Source: Humibacter sp. RRB41
GTDB taxonomy: Bacteria > Actinomycetota > Actinomycetes > Actinomycetales > Microbacteriaceae
Direction: 5' to 3'
Length of the DNA: 64,000 nucleotides
Assembly: GCF_022761015.1 (NCBI RefSeq)
Contig: NZ_JAKWJQ010000005.1
Coordinates: forward strand, 226,675 to 290,674
The notes beneath the pieces are model-generated. The model searched no databases and was not told the DNA's origin. It saw nothing but the letters and a program-made list of their open reading frames with translations. Positions within the stretch are counted from its first letter, which is position 1. Every line of letters starts with the position of its first letter. Positions 17,118-24,236 of this stretch are shown here, piece by piece. The translations under genes were made by a program, and so were the position numbers.

Positions 17118-17195
17118 TCATCTTTGCTGCGAGCACGTCACCCCGATGGCGAAGTCCACCGCGGCCGCCGCCACGATGAGGATGACGCGTGTCGA
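17118..17195 (-). pseudogene. Tail-end remnant of a membrane-anchored small protein gene
   Basis: The frame ends RVILIVAAAAVDFAIGVTC-SQQR and stop, without a credible start. It lines up with the C-terminal helix and tail (VVPVVAMVAAGLGFAAGVISSRRR in two parts) of the intact gene at 45485-45781. Both loci sit just upstream of an FHA-like paralogue, so I read this as the decayed member of a duplicated pair. Similarity is short and hydrophobic, so the call is tentative. Confidence 0.4.
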
Positions 17196-17224
17196 TCCTT
17201 GGTAACCCGGACCGCGCTGAGAAC

Positions 17225-17241
17225 GCACCGGGTTGCATTCG
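17225..17241. repeat. 17-bp repeat shared with 45890-45906
   Basis: GCACCGGGTTGCATTCG occurs here and again, identically, at 45890-45906. Each copy lies upstream of an FHA-like paralogue and of the related C-terminal-helix gene or its remnant. It is either left over from the duplication or a conserved promoter or operator element. Confidence 0.6.
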
Positions 17242-17278
17242 CGAGTCGATCGTGATCGGTGCTCCGACAGGATCAGGT

Positions 17279-17971
17279 TCAGCCGAACTGGGCTACGGCG
17301 CGGGCGATAACGAGAGCCAGCATGATGAAGCCTGTGAAGGATTCCAGCGCCATCAAGGCTTTGGCTCGCGTGGTGAGCGGCATCGTGTCTGTCGGGCTGA
17401 ACGCCATCGCGTTGGTCAGGGAGAAATAGAGGTAGTCGACGAAGGTAGCAACCCAATCGCTCTTCGCCGATGATCCAGCGGCGACCTCGATCACCGTGTC
17501 ATGGTCTTCATCCTGCGGAAAACGGAAATCCGCTCGCTGCAGATCGCCTCGCGGCCGCGCCGCACGGGCGACGGGGCCACCGCGGTCCAAGCACCAATAC
17601 AACAGGGCGAACGCGATCACGTTGGTGACCCATACCTGCAACGACGCGAGCAGGAGCGTTCCGCCCTGATTCGACTTGTGAGCGAGCTGGACAATCAGCA
17701 GCACGAGCGTGACCTGGTTCGCTGCGACGATGAGGAGCGCGAGTCCTACCTCGCAAAGCCGCGACAGGCGCGTCTCTTTCGTGTAGTGGTGCGGGTTGAA
17801 GATGATCAGCGGGATCAGCAGAAGCACCCCGATGGCGACGACCACATACCGCTGAACCTCGAAGAGTCCACTCGGCAGAAAGGTATACAGCGCCAGTGCG
17901 ACGAGCACGGCGAACACGACGGGCCAGCGATGTTCCGGCCGCGCGGTTCTCTCCTCACGATCCATCTGCAC
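17279..17971 (-). CDS. DUF1345-like integral membrane protein
   Basis: A 230-residue membrane protein with a short charged N-terminus, four central helices, a polar loop (about residues 138-165) and a last part that reads VDYLYFSLTNAMAFSPTDTM followed by a helix. The late DYLYFSLTNAMAFSPTD pattern is the recognisable mark of DUF1345-like proteins, which have a pore-loop-like element reminiscent of two-helix channels. Transport function has not been shown in what I recall. It is transcribed alone, and its promoter region up to 18031 shows no other gene. Confidence 0.65.
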   Translation of the reverse strand: MQMDREERTARPEHRWPVVFAVLVALALYTFLPSGLFEVQRYVVVAIGVLLLIPLIIFNPHHYTKETRLSRLCEVGLALLIVAANQVTLVLLIVQLAHKSNQGGTLLLASLQVWVTNVIAFALLYWCLDRGGPVARAARPRGDLQRADFRFPQDEDHDTVIEVAAGSSAKSDWVATFVDYLYFSLTNAMAFSPTDTMPLTTRAKALMALESFTGFIMLALVIARAVAQFG

Positions 17972-18031
17972 ATCCTTGGTGGTCGGCGCTGAGAACCGGC
18001 AACCGCGCCGCTGACATCGAACAGAGAACTG

Positions 18032-18060
18032 CGGGGCTCAACCCGACATTGAGCCCCGCG
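18032..18060 (-). terminator. Strong hairpin downstream of the small-protein gene at 18218
   Basis: GCGGGGCTCAA and TTGAGCCCCGC form an 11-bp perfect stem around a 7-base loop. It lies between the stop of the minus-strand gene at 18218-18538 and the next minus-strand gene, so it fits a transcription terminator. There is no clear T tract after it. Confidence 0.65.
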
Positions 18061-18217
18061 CGCCGGCGTCTGATGTGTTCGGCCCGCCTCCCTTGGGACC
18101 GATCCCACCCCCGAACTGAGATCGAATCCGCTGAAGTACGGTGCCTACCGGATGACGACAGGCTATTCGTGCCATCTCGTTGAGATAACCCCTTGACAGG
18201 CGGCATGTTGTCGGCGT

Positions 18218-18538
18218 TCAGATGCGCGTACGCACCTCAGCGGGCTGGCCGTCGTCTCCCAGCACGACGAGCCCACGCGGCGTGTTCGCCGCTGACTGCA
18301 GCCGTATCAGCCATTCTCCGTCCAGAGCCGGAGCACCAGAGCCGGCGTACGAGAAGAAGATGGGATGCCTGGGACTGAGCCAGAGGGATCGTCGGCCTTG
18401 CTCTGCGCTGCCGCTCTCCAACCATGTGAGGAGGAACGGCTCCGCTCGGCGGAACTTGTTCACGATCACCGTTTCGAGGTGGACCAGAATCCGGTCATCC
18501 ATTTCCATTTGCACCGGCGCGTGGATCAGCGTTCCCAT
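18218..18538 (-). CDS. DUF7882-like small protein, copy 1
   Basis: A 106-residue cytosolic protein beginning MGTLIHAPVQMEMDDRILVHLETVIVNK (split here by description), with RRSLWLSPRHPIFFSY and a late NTPRGLVVLGDD. This small family is common in Microbacteriaceae; I believe it is DUF7882, sometimes mislabelled ATP-dependent DNA ligase. Two more copies lie at 40545 and 58539. This one is the most diverged and lacks the acidic C-terminal helix. It is divergent from the LuxR-type regulator gene, with a 14-bp perfect palindrome in the shared gap. Confidence 0.65.
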   Translation of the reverse strand: MGTLIHAPVQMEMDDRILVHLETVIVNKFRRAEPFLLTWLESGSAEQGRRSLWLSPRHPIFFSYAGSGAPALDGEWLIRLQSAANTPRGLVVLGDDGQPAEVRTRI

Positions 18539-18573
18539 GCCGCAACCGTAGGCCAGAGGCGGGGTGGAATCTT

Positions 18574-18587
18574 CACCCCTAGGGGTG
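18574..18587. promoter_or_regulatory. Perfect 14-bp palindrome CACCCCTAGGGGTG
   Basis: It lies in the 74-bp gap between the divergent starts at 18538 and 18613. The sequence GGGGTGGAA occurs twice around it. Its position suits an operator controlling one or both genes, possibly bound by the LuxR-type regulator encoded next to it. Confidence 0.5.
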
Positions 18588-18612
18588 GAACGTACCTCCG
18601 TATGCTGGAGGA

Positions 18613-19272
18613 ATGGTGATCAGCGTTGCGCTCATCAACGACTACGAGGTCGTCGTCCGCGGTCTCGCCTCCATGCTTCACGCCTACAGCGACCGCATCG
18701 AAGTCGTCGAGCTGGACCTCAATCGGCAGGTGGGCAATTCCGTCGATGTCGCTCTCTATGACACGTTCGCATCGCCCCAGGGAGACCGGGATCGCGTGAA
18801 GTCGCTGGCATCCAACCCCTTGGTCGCGAAGGTCGTCGTGTACTCGTGGAACACCGATGACGATCTGGTGCACGCCGCTCTGGCCAACGGAGCCGCTGGA
18901 TACATCTCCAAAGGGGTGTCCGCGAGAGAGCTCACTGCAGCCCTCGAGGGGATCCATGAGGGTGTGGAGGAGATCTATGCGACAGCCTCGACCGCAACCA
19001 TCGTGGCCGGTGATTGGCCGGGGCGCGACGAGGGCCTCACGCAACGAGAGGCCGAAGTTCTCGCGTTGATCACTCAGGGCCTCTCCAACGACGAGGTCGC
19101 CGAAATGGCTCATCTGTCGATCAACTCGGTCAAGACCTACATTCGCAGCGCCTATCGCCGTATCGCTGTCGACAGTCGCACCAAGGCGGTGCTCTGGGGA
19201 ATCGAGCACGGTTTCCGTCCCGACCACACGCGCGTCACGCATCCTGAACCGGATCCGGGCAGCAGAGCCTGA
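18613..19272 (+). CDS. Orphan LuxR-family response regulator
   Basis: A 219-residue response regulator. The receiver domain (residues 1-115) has the probable phosphoacceptor D50 in VALYDTFA, a serine in VVVYSW and the conserved lysine K100 in GYISKG; the usual N-terminal acidic pair is reduced to ND (D10). The C-terminal GerE/LuxR domain (about 135-205) reads LTQREAEVLALITQGLSNDEVAEMAHLS and contains SVKTYIRSAYRRI. No histidine kinase is encoded nearby, so it may be phosphorylated by a distant kinase or work unphosphorylated. GGAGGA lies just before the start ATG. Confidence 0.88.
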   Translation: MVISVALINDYEVVVRGLASMLHAYSDRIEVVELDLNRQVGNSVDVALYDTFASPQGDRDRVKSLASNPLVAKVVVYSWNTDDDLVHAALANGAAGYISKGVSARELTAALEGIHEGVEEIYATASTATIVAGDWPGRDEGLTQREAEVLALITQGLSNDEVAEMAHLSINSVKTYIRSAYRRIAVDSRTKAVLWGIEHGFRPDHTRVTHPEPDPGSRA

Positions 19273-19363
19273 GCCCTCGGGCAGCGCCGCCGTTCGCACG
19301 ACCCGGGTCTCGCTTCTCTGCAGAGCGCGCGAAGAAAGCAGTGGGTGTCGTGGCCGGACACAC

Positions 19364-19465
19364 GTTAGTCGCAAGGGCGGCGAATCACAGCCGTACGAGG
19401 AGTGGACACTGACGGATCTTCGGCACTACGCGAAGGACCTCGGACTTCTGGCTACGTCAACCTGA
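19364..19465 (+). pseudogene. Remnant of a Rho-N-terminal-domain gene
   Basis: The frame SRKGGESQPYEEWTLTDLRH-YAKDLGL parallels the middle of the intact gene at 16004-16264 at both DNA and protein level, then shifts and stops early. There is no start codon in the matching part. It is a truncated copy left by an old duplication or deletion. Confidence 0.75.
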
Positions 19466-19760
19466 AATGGCCCCACCGTGACGGCCACATTTGGCCCCAC
19501 CTCGGTGCGTGACTGTGCACGCTGGGCGCGAGGACGGCGCGCGCGATCGGCGAGACCCCCGCTTGGGAGCGACGGCTTGGTGCTGGCGTCCCGTAAGACG
19601 AACGATAAACGGTCGAGGTCCAACCCAGAGGTGTTTACGGAGCAGCCACCCGCCGCATTGCGTGACGCACTAGGGTCATGATTCGTCAATTCGCTGTAAT
19701 AGTCGTCCGATGGATGTGAGGATTCGGTCGGCTAATGAAACGCACTAACGAATCAGAACG
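19466..19760. other. Gene-free stretch with repeated TGGCCCCACC
   Basis: No coding frame here has any family resemblance. TGGCCCCACC occurs at about 19469 and again at about 19492, a motif I associate with the ends of IS21-type elements, so this may be an IS scar. The rest holds nothing I can name. Confidence 0.35.
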
Positions 19761-21536
19761 CTAGATGGACTGGCGATATCCAAAGAATTCGTGGTCGTTG
19801 TTATATCCGCCAAGGCCGCCTCCGACTTCGGAGAAGTGCTCGACGAACTCGATGCCCTTGATCCATTTGACCATCTTGAAACCTAGCTGGGTCTCGTTGC
19901 GCAACCGTAGCGGGGCACCATGTCCGAAGGAGACGGGTTCCCCGTTCATGTCATATGCGAGCATTGTGAGCTTGTAGCTCATCTGTTCGATCGCCTGCGC
20001 GTCGTAGTAGAGGCCACCTTCCGGGCCGAGCGCGTACGAGTAGAAGACAACCCATTTGGCTTCTGGTTTTGGTTTGACGAGGTCGAGGATCGTCTGCATC
20101 GACACCCCACCCCACTTCGCCACCCCGGACCAACCCTGAATACAGAAGTGCTGAGTAATCTGCTCGTGGTAAGGCAGTGCGCGCAGATCGGCCAAGGTCA
20201 GGGTGACCGGATTCTCTACGAGTCCGCTGATCCTCAGCCGGTAGGAGGCGAAGTCGTTCGCCTGAAGTTTGCTGAAATCCTCCATGTCTGGATAGTTGCC
20301 GTTGTGCCAGAAGTACCGGGAGATGTCTTTATCGGTGTACTGCCCCGGCTTGGAATCGACGTGTTCGAAAAGCCGCTGCGCCGGTCCGATCAGGGCGAAC
20401 CCCACACGCTGCACGATGCGTGGGTGCCGGTAGGTGAAGGGCGTCGCCGCCACCCAACAGGCGATGAGCACGATCATGGCCGCTGCAAAGATCCAGAAGC
20501 CGACCCAGGAGTCATCATTGCGGGCAGCGAACATGTGGTTAAGGTTGCGCAGCACCCCAGTGGTGAGGACGAGGGTGACGTGGACCACGATGAAGAAGAT
20601 GAACCAGCACAGCACGAGGAAGTGCAACGACCGGGCGACCTGGATGCTGAAGACCGAACTGATGCGCCGGAACCTGGTCGAGAGTGCAGGGGACATACCA
20701 AGCCCAGTGATCAAGGCGAGCGGTGCGGCGATGAACACCGTCACGAAATAGGCGATCAGCTGCAGGCTGTTGTAGTCGGTCCACCCGGCCTCCAGCGGCC
20801 AATTCAGCGACGCGTACTGAATTGCCACCGCGATCGCGTTCGGAATCACGTCCCAGTGCAGCGGTACTAGGCGCATCCACTGACCCGTGGTGAACAGCAG
20901 GACGTAGAACACGATGCCGTTGGCCAGCCACAGGGTATCCACCCCAAGGTGCCACCACCGGGCGAGACCGATCGAATGTCGCCTTCCCGGCAGCCCGACG
21001 CCGTTGGGAAGGGTGATCGAGTCCTGCTTCGCCGTGTACAGCGGGTCGGATGGCACCGGCTTCTGGATGCGGAACCAGTCCTTGCCGGGGGTCGAGTGCC
21101 TAGTCCAGTACAGACGCGGGTGATCGGCAAGGATCGTCACGCCGGCACGGATGATGAAGATCATGAAGAACAAGTTGAGGAAGTGTTGCCAGGCCAGCCA
21201 TGCCGGGAAGCCCACCGGTGCGTTCGCCGGCAACTCCGACTTACCCGGATACGTTTTGATGAACGCCTCGATCTCAGGCATTTGACGCAGCCCCTGAGCG
21301 ACCGCGATCAAGATCAAAGCCAGCGCGAAGCCGATCGGGACCAGCCAGAGCAGATTGAACCACCTGCTGCGGCCAATCCGGACGCGCGGCGCGACCCCGT
21401 ACTGCGCCGGCACCCCACCCGCCCAGTCCTCATCGACGACCGTAAACCTCCGGGCATCGAGCTCCTGCCGAAAACTCTTCGTCGAGCCACCCGCACCAAT
21501 GTCATCCGCAGGACCGCGTCCGGCGTTCGCCTTCAT
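19761..21536 (-). CDS. Cytochrome b561-like membrane domain fused to a molybdopterin oxidoreductase
   Basis: A 591-residue protein. Residues about 55-390 hold about six transmembrane helices with histidines placed as in b-type cytochromes (AWQHFLNLFF, GLARWWHLGVDTLW, ARSLHFLVLCWF, IVVHVTLVL). Residues about 410-580 form a sulfite-oxidase-type molybdopterin domain with the molybdenum ligand at about C465 in QHFCIQGWSG, and GAPLRLRNETQLGFKMVKW later. The dimerisation domain is absent. A single chain would move electrons between the molybdenum centre and the membrane quinone pool. It stands alone, about 4 kb past the cofactor island, beside IS remnants. Confidence 0.82.
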   Translation of the reverse strand: MKANAGRGPADDIGAGGSTKSFRQELDARRFTVVDEDWAGGVPAQYGVAPRVRIGRSRWFNLLWLVPIGFALALILIAVAQGLRQMPEIEAFIKTYPGKSELPANAPVGFPAWLAWQHFLNLFFMIFIIRAGVTILADHPRLYWTRHSTPGKDWFRIQKPVPSDPLYTAKQDSITLPNGVGLPGRRHSIGLARWWHLGVDTLWLANGIVFYVLLFTTGQWMRLVPLHWDVIPNAIAVAIQYASLNWPLEAGWTDYNSLQLIAYFVTVFIAAPLALITGLGMSPALSTRFRRISSVFSIQVARSLHFLVLCWFIFFIVVHVTLVLTTGVLRNLNHMFAARNDDSWVGFWIFAAAMIVLIACWVAATPFTYRHPRIVQRVGFALIGPAQRLFEHVDSKPGQYTDKDISRYFWHNGNYPDMEDFSKLQANDFASYRLRISGLVENPVTLTLADLRALPYHEQITQHFCIQGWSGVAKWGGVSMQTILDLVKPKPEAKWVVFYSYALGPEGGLYYDAQAIEQMSYKLTMLAYDMNGEPVSFGHGAPLRLRNETQLGFKMVKWIKGIEFVEHFSEVGGGLGGYNNDHEFFGYRQSI

Positions 21537-21539
21537 ATT

Positions 21540-22071
21540 TGAACCCTAGCCACCCTTCGGCATGCAGGCCCGTCACTGGCTCGCATGCCCGTAAATGGCG
21601 GCCCGCATCGAGTTTGCTTGGCCGGCTTCTCCGGCGCGACTGCATCGAGTGATGATGGGCGACACCGGCGTGATACCTCGACTCCCGTGACGGCCTGCGG
21701 CCACGGCCCGTCTCCACCTGATGGCGCCCGACCCTCCCTGGACACCGTTGATGCCGACGCTCCAAGATGGCGGGCGATCCCTCGCATCGACCAGGCGGGC
21801 ACCCTATTGATCGCCATCTCGATGAAGATCCGGTCATCGGGAACACTCTCCGAGGTCGTGACGGGTTTGAAGCCACCCCGGCTCCCATACGAATCACCAT
21901 GCCGGCAAGCCTTGCCCACTCGACAACCGCTCCTGTGTTAACGCGGAAGTGCCGCGCTGTTTCCTGCGCTGACGCACCCTCGAGGAGCATCGAGTAGGCG
22001 ATGCACCGATCGTCCCAAGACACCGTCGTATCTACCTCCGAAAGAAGGTGTTGCGCTGGCTCCTTGAAGCC
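21540..22071 (-). mobile_element. Truncated, frameshifted IS30-family transposase remnant
   Basis: Fragments of an IS30-type N-terminus occur in two frames: LLEGASAQETARHFRVNTGA with EWARLAGM, then in another frame MRGIARHLGASASTVSRE, then back to YHAGVAHHHSMQSRRRSRPS. The catalytic DDE core is missing. The right boundary near 22045-22071, read on the minus strand, has a GGCTTCAAG...GCGCAACACCTT pattern that I recall from IS30-type ends. Confidence 0.65.
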
Positions 22072-22290
22072 GCCGTTCGAGCCGTGGTCGGAGTGATGGG
22101 TCAGCCCTGCCAGGTCTCCGCCGGCGTCCCAGGCGGCCATGTCCAGCGCCTGCAACGGCAGGATCTCGGCCTTCAACGTGGCGGCGACGTTCCAGCGCAC
22201 GATCCGGCGTGAGATGACGTCGGTGACGAAGGCGACGTAGGCGAGCCCGGACCAGGTTGCGACATAGACATCCCACGTGAGTGAGTTGTC
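22072..22290 (-). mobile_element. IS3-type integrase-core fragment
   Basis: In frame with its neighbours the stretch reads VATWSGLAYVAFVTDVISRR, RIVRWNVAATLKAE and DLAGLTHHSDHGS, the middle of the rve integrase core of an IS3 transposase (the second catalytic aspartate lies in HHSDHGS). Both ends are cut: one by the IS30-like end and the other by the IS110-like tail. Confidence 0.75.
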
Positions 22291-22319
22291 AAGCGGCGCG
22301 GAGTTCTGGGCTGTATCGG

Positions 22320-22533
22320 CGCTCGGCCAGGCGGTGTTTTCGTCCCAGGGCTGATCGTGGACGAGACACCACCAGAGGCGGCCGATCAGCTTGTTCGCGA
22401 GGTTCTGGAGGGCGGCGTTGTGGTAGTCGCCCGAAGCGCGACGTCTGTCGTAGTGCGCTCTGGCACCGGGCGACCTGGTGATCGCGTTGAAGGCCCACCA
22501 GTGGCATGCGTCGGCGAGGCGTTTGTTACGCAC
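22320..22533 (-). mobile_element. IS110-type transposase C-terminal fragment
   Basis: The frame reads MRNKRLADACHWWAFNAITR, ARAHYDRRRASGDYHNAALQ, NLANKLIGRLWW and DENTAW, the conserved C-terminal end of the transposase_20 domain. The N-terminal RuvC-like half is absent. It runs without a stop into the IS3 fragment, so one continuous open frame here is a chimera of three elements. Confidence 0.75.
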
Positions 22534-22567
22534 CTTCCGCGCACTTGTGTCAGCGTGCGGGCCCTCG

Positions 22568-23461
22568 TCATGGTGCTGTTCCTTCCAGTGCGTACGCGAT
22601 GAGTAGGAGGGTGGCGAGGAATCCGCAGGCGTAGTTCACCCAGATGAATCGCCGCCATCCGCGATTCGCCCGGCCGGAATCCTCGTCGGTGATCTTGGCG
22701 AAGGGCGTGGCGAGTGCGATGTACGGCACGACGAGCACGGCTGCGATGGGGCCAGGCCAAGGGGTGAAGAACATGAGGATGCCGGCGCACGTCCAGCTGC
22801 CGATCGAGAAGCGCACGGTCCACGCTCCGCCCATCACGGTGGCGATGGACGCGATGCGCCCTGCTCGGTCGGGTTCGATGTCTTGCACGGCGCCGAAGGC
22901 GTGTGAGGCGATACCCCATAAGAAGAACGCGACGAGGATGCAGATCAGCTGCGGGGTGAAGTGCGCTCCGGCCAGGATCAGGCCGTAGGCGGCTGGCGAG
23001 GTGAAGTGGGTGCTCGAGGTCGCCGAGTCGAGGAACGGCACCTCCTTGAACCGTAGTCCCGGCACAGAGTAGGCGGCGACGGCGAAAAGGCTGACAGCGA
23101 GCACGATCCAGGAGAGAGGAGTGCCGAGGACAACCAGGGCGATCACGAACGGCAGGCAGACGGCGACGGCCGTCACGATGGTGCTTCGGTGCAGGCGTTG
23201 ATCGAGGAGGGCGCCTTCGATCCCCCCCTTGCGCGGGTTGGCGGCATCGGATTCGAAGTCGAAGACGTCGTTGATGCCGTACATGGCGAGGTTGTAAGGC
23301 ACGAGGAAGAAGATGGTGCCGATGATGAGCTCCGCGTCGATGTGCCGCGTGGTCATCAGGTAGGCGGCGGCGAACGGGAAGGCGGTGTTGATCCAGCTGA
23401 CCGGGCGGGAGGCCAGCAGGAGCCGTCGGGTGATGCCGGGAGTGGTCGCGACCGCGCTCAT
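22568..23461 (-). CDS. crtEb: Lycopene elongase / C50 carotenoid prenyltransferase
   Basis: A 297-residue UbiA-family membrane prenyltransferase with about eight helices. The prenyl-diphosphate-binding aspartates are in NDVFDFESD, with a second site in FGAVQDIEPDR. It adds dimethylallyl units to both ends of lycopene, giving C45 nonaflavuxanthin and C50 flavuxanthin. I start at ATG 23461, which overlaps the stop of the crtYf-type gene by four bases; longer upstream frames are shadows of the cyclase genes. It is the last gene of the crt operon, and IS fragments begin 35 bp beyond it. Confidence 0.9.
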   Translation of the reverse strand: MSAVATTPGITRRLLLASRPVSWINTAFPFAAAYLMTTRHIDAELIIGTIFFLVPYNLAMYGINDVFDFESDAANPRKGGIEGALLDQRLHRSTIVTAVAVCLPFVIALVVLGTPLSWIVLAVSLFAVAAYSVPGLRFKEVPFLDSATSSTHFTSPAAYGLILAGAHFTPQLICILVAFFLWGIASHAFGAVQDIEPDRAGRIASIATVMGGAWTVRFSIGSWTCAGILMFFTPWPGPIAAVLVVPYIALATPFAKITDEDSGRANRGWRRFIWVNYACGFLATLLLIAYALEGTAP

Positions 23462-23880
23462 CTTCCGGCACCCGTCTGTTGTTGCTCGGGGAACGTGTTG
23501 GCTCGGTCGACCCGCGAAGCAGTGGGGGTGAGCAACGACCACAGCGACGGCACGAGCATCGCGGCGGCCAGCGGATAGGAGAAGTCCTCGATCGGTGCCA
23601 GCCCGATCCTGATGCCGGAGATCAGGGTGCTGTCGTAGCGGATGATGTCGGTCACGATCAGCAACGAATCGAAGACTGCCGTCAAGACGGCGACGGAGAG
23701 GAACCCGACCGCGGCGACCGGCAGCCAGCGCCGCAGAAGCCTGGCTCGCTCGGCGCGGCGCTCGCCCGGGGCGGCGATGTGATCCGCTGTGCTGCGGAGA
23801 CGACCGGCTCGGGTCAGTGCCCACGCGGCGATCAGCAACGAGACGGCGAGGAACGCGATGCATAAAGTCAGATATGTCAT
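23458..23880 (-). CDS. crtYf: C50 carotenoid cyclase subunit, CrtYf type
   Basis: A 140-residue membrane protein with three helices, one half of the heterodimeric lycopene/flavuxanthin cyclase. The family mark is PIEDFSYPL near residue 98, the counterpart of PLEEPVFLL in the partner. With CrtYe it would form the epsilon rings of decaprenoxanthin-type pigments. Starts and stops overlap on both sides (ATGA). Confidence 0.88.
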   Translation of the reverse strand: MTYLTLCIAFLAVSLLIAAWALTRAGRLRSTADHIAAPGERRAERARLLRRWLPVAAVGFLSVAVLTAVFDSLLIVTDIIRYDSTLISGIRIGLAPIEDFSYPLAAAMLVPSLWSLLTPTASRVDRANTFPEQQQTGAGR

Positions 23881-24236
23881 TCGTCGCCACCGGGGGAGAG
23901 GGACTCTGCCGGCACGCGGAGTGCCAGGGCGTCTAGCATCCGTCGGGTGCCGAAGCCGATGATCGCCACGATGTAGACGAGGAAGAGCAGGAACACGGGT
24001 TCTTCAAGCGGCAGTTGTGGCGCCAGGTCGATGCCGGTCATCCACGGTGAGCTCCCTCTCAGGAAAATCCCGAGCCCGATTCCGGCGAGGTCCCAGATGA
24101 GAAGAAACCACGCTGCCAGTACCGTCACCATTGCGGCGCGCGCAGGCGCCCGCCAGAAGAAGAGACGCCAACGGGCGTCGATCAGGCACAGGCATCCCGA
24201 CGCCACCAACAATGACCCCAGGTACAGGTACGCCAT
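23877..24236 (-). CDS. crtYe: C50 carotenoid cyclase subunit, CrtYe type
   Basis: A 119-residue three-helix membrane protein. The conserved cyclase motif is PLEEPVFLLFLVYI near residue 80, and WDLAGIGLGIF precedes it as in other CrtYe proteins. I take ATG 24236, which overlaps the crtI stop; a longer frame upstream has an unrelated arginine-rich sequence. It pairs with the next gene to make a functional cyclase. Confidence 0.88.
   Translation of the reverse strand: MAYLYLGSLLVASGCLCLIDARWRLFFWRAPARAAMVTVLAAWFLLIWDLAGIGLGIFLRGSSPWMTGIDLAPQLPLEEPVFLLFLVYIVAIIGFGTRRMLDALALRVPAESLSPGGDE

Noticed and set aside
18526..19374. A 282-codon minus-strand frame opposite the response regulator.
   Set aside because: It is antisense to a gene with clear receiver and LuxR domains.
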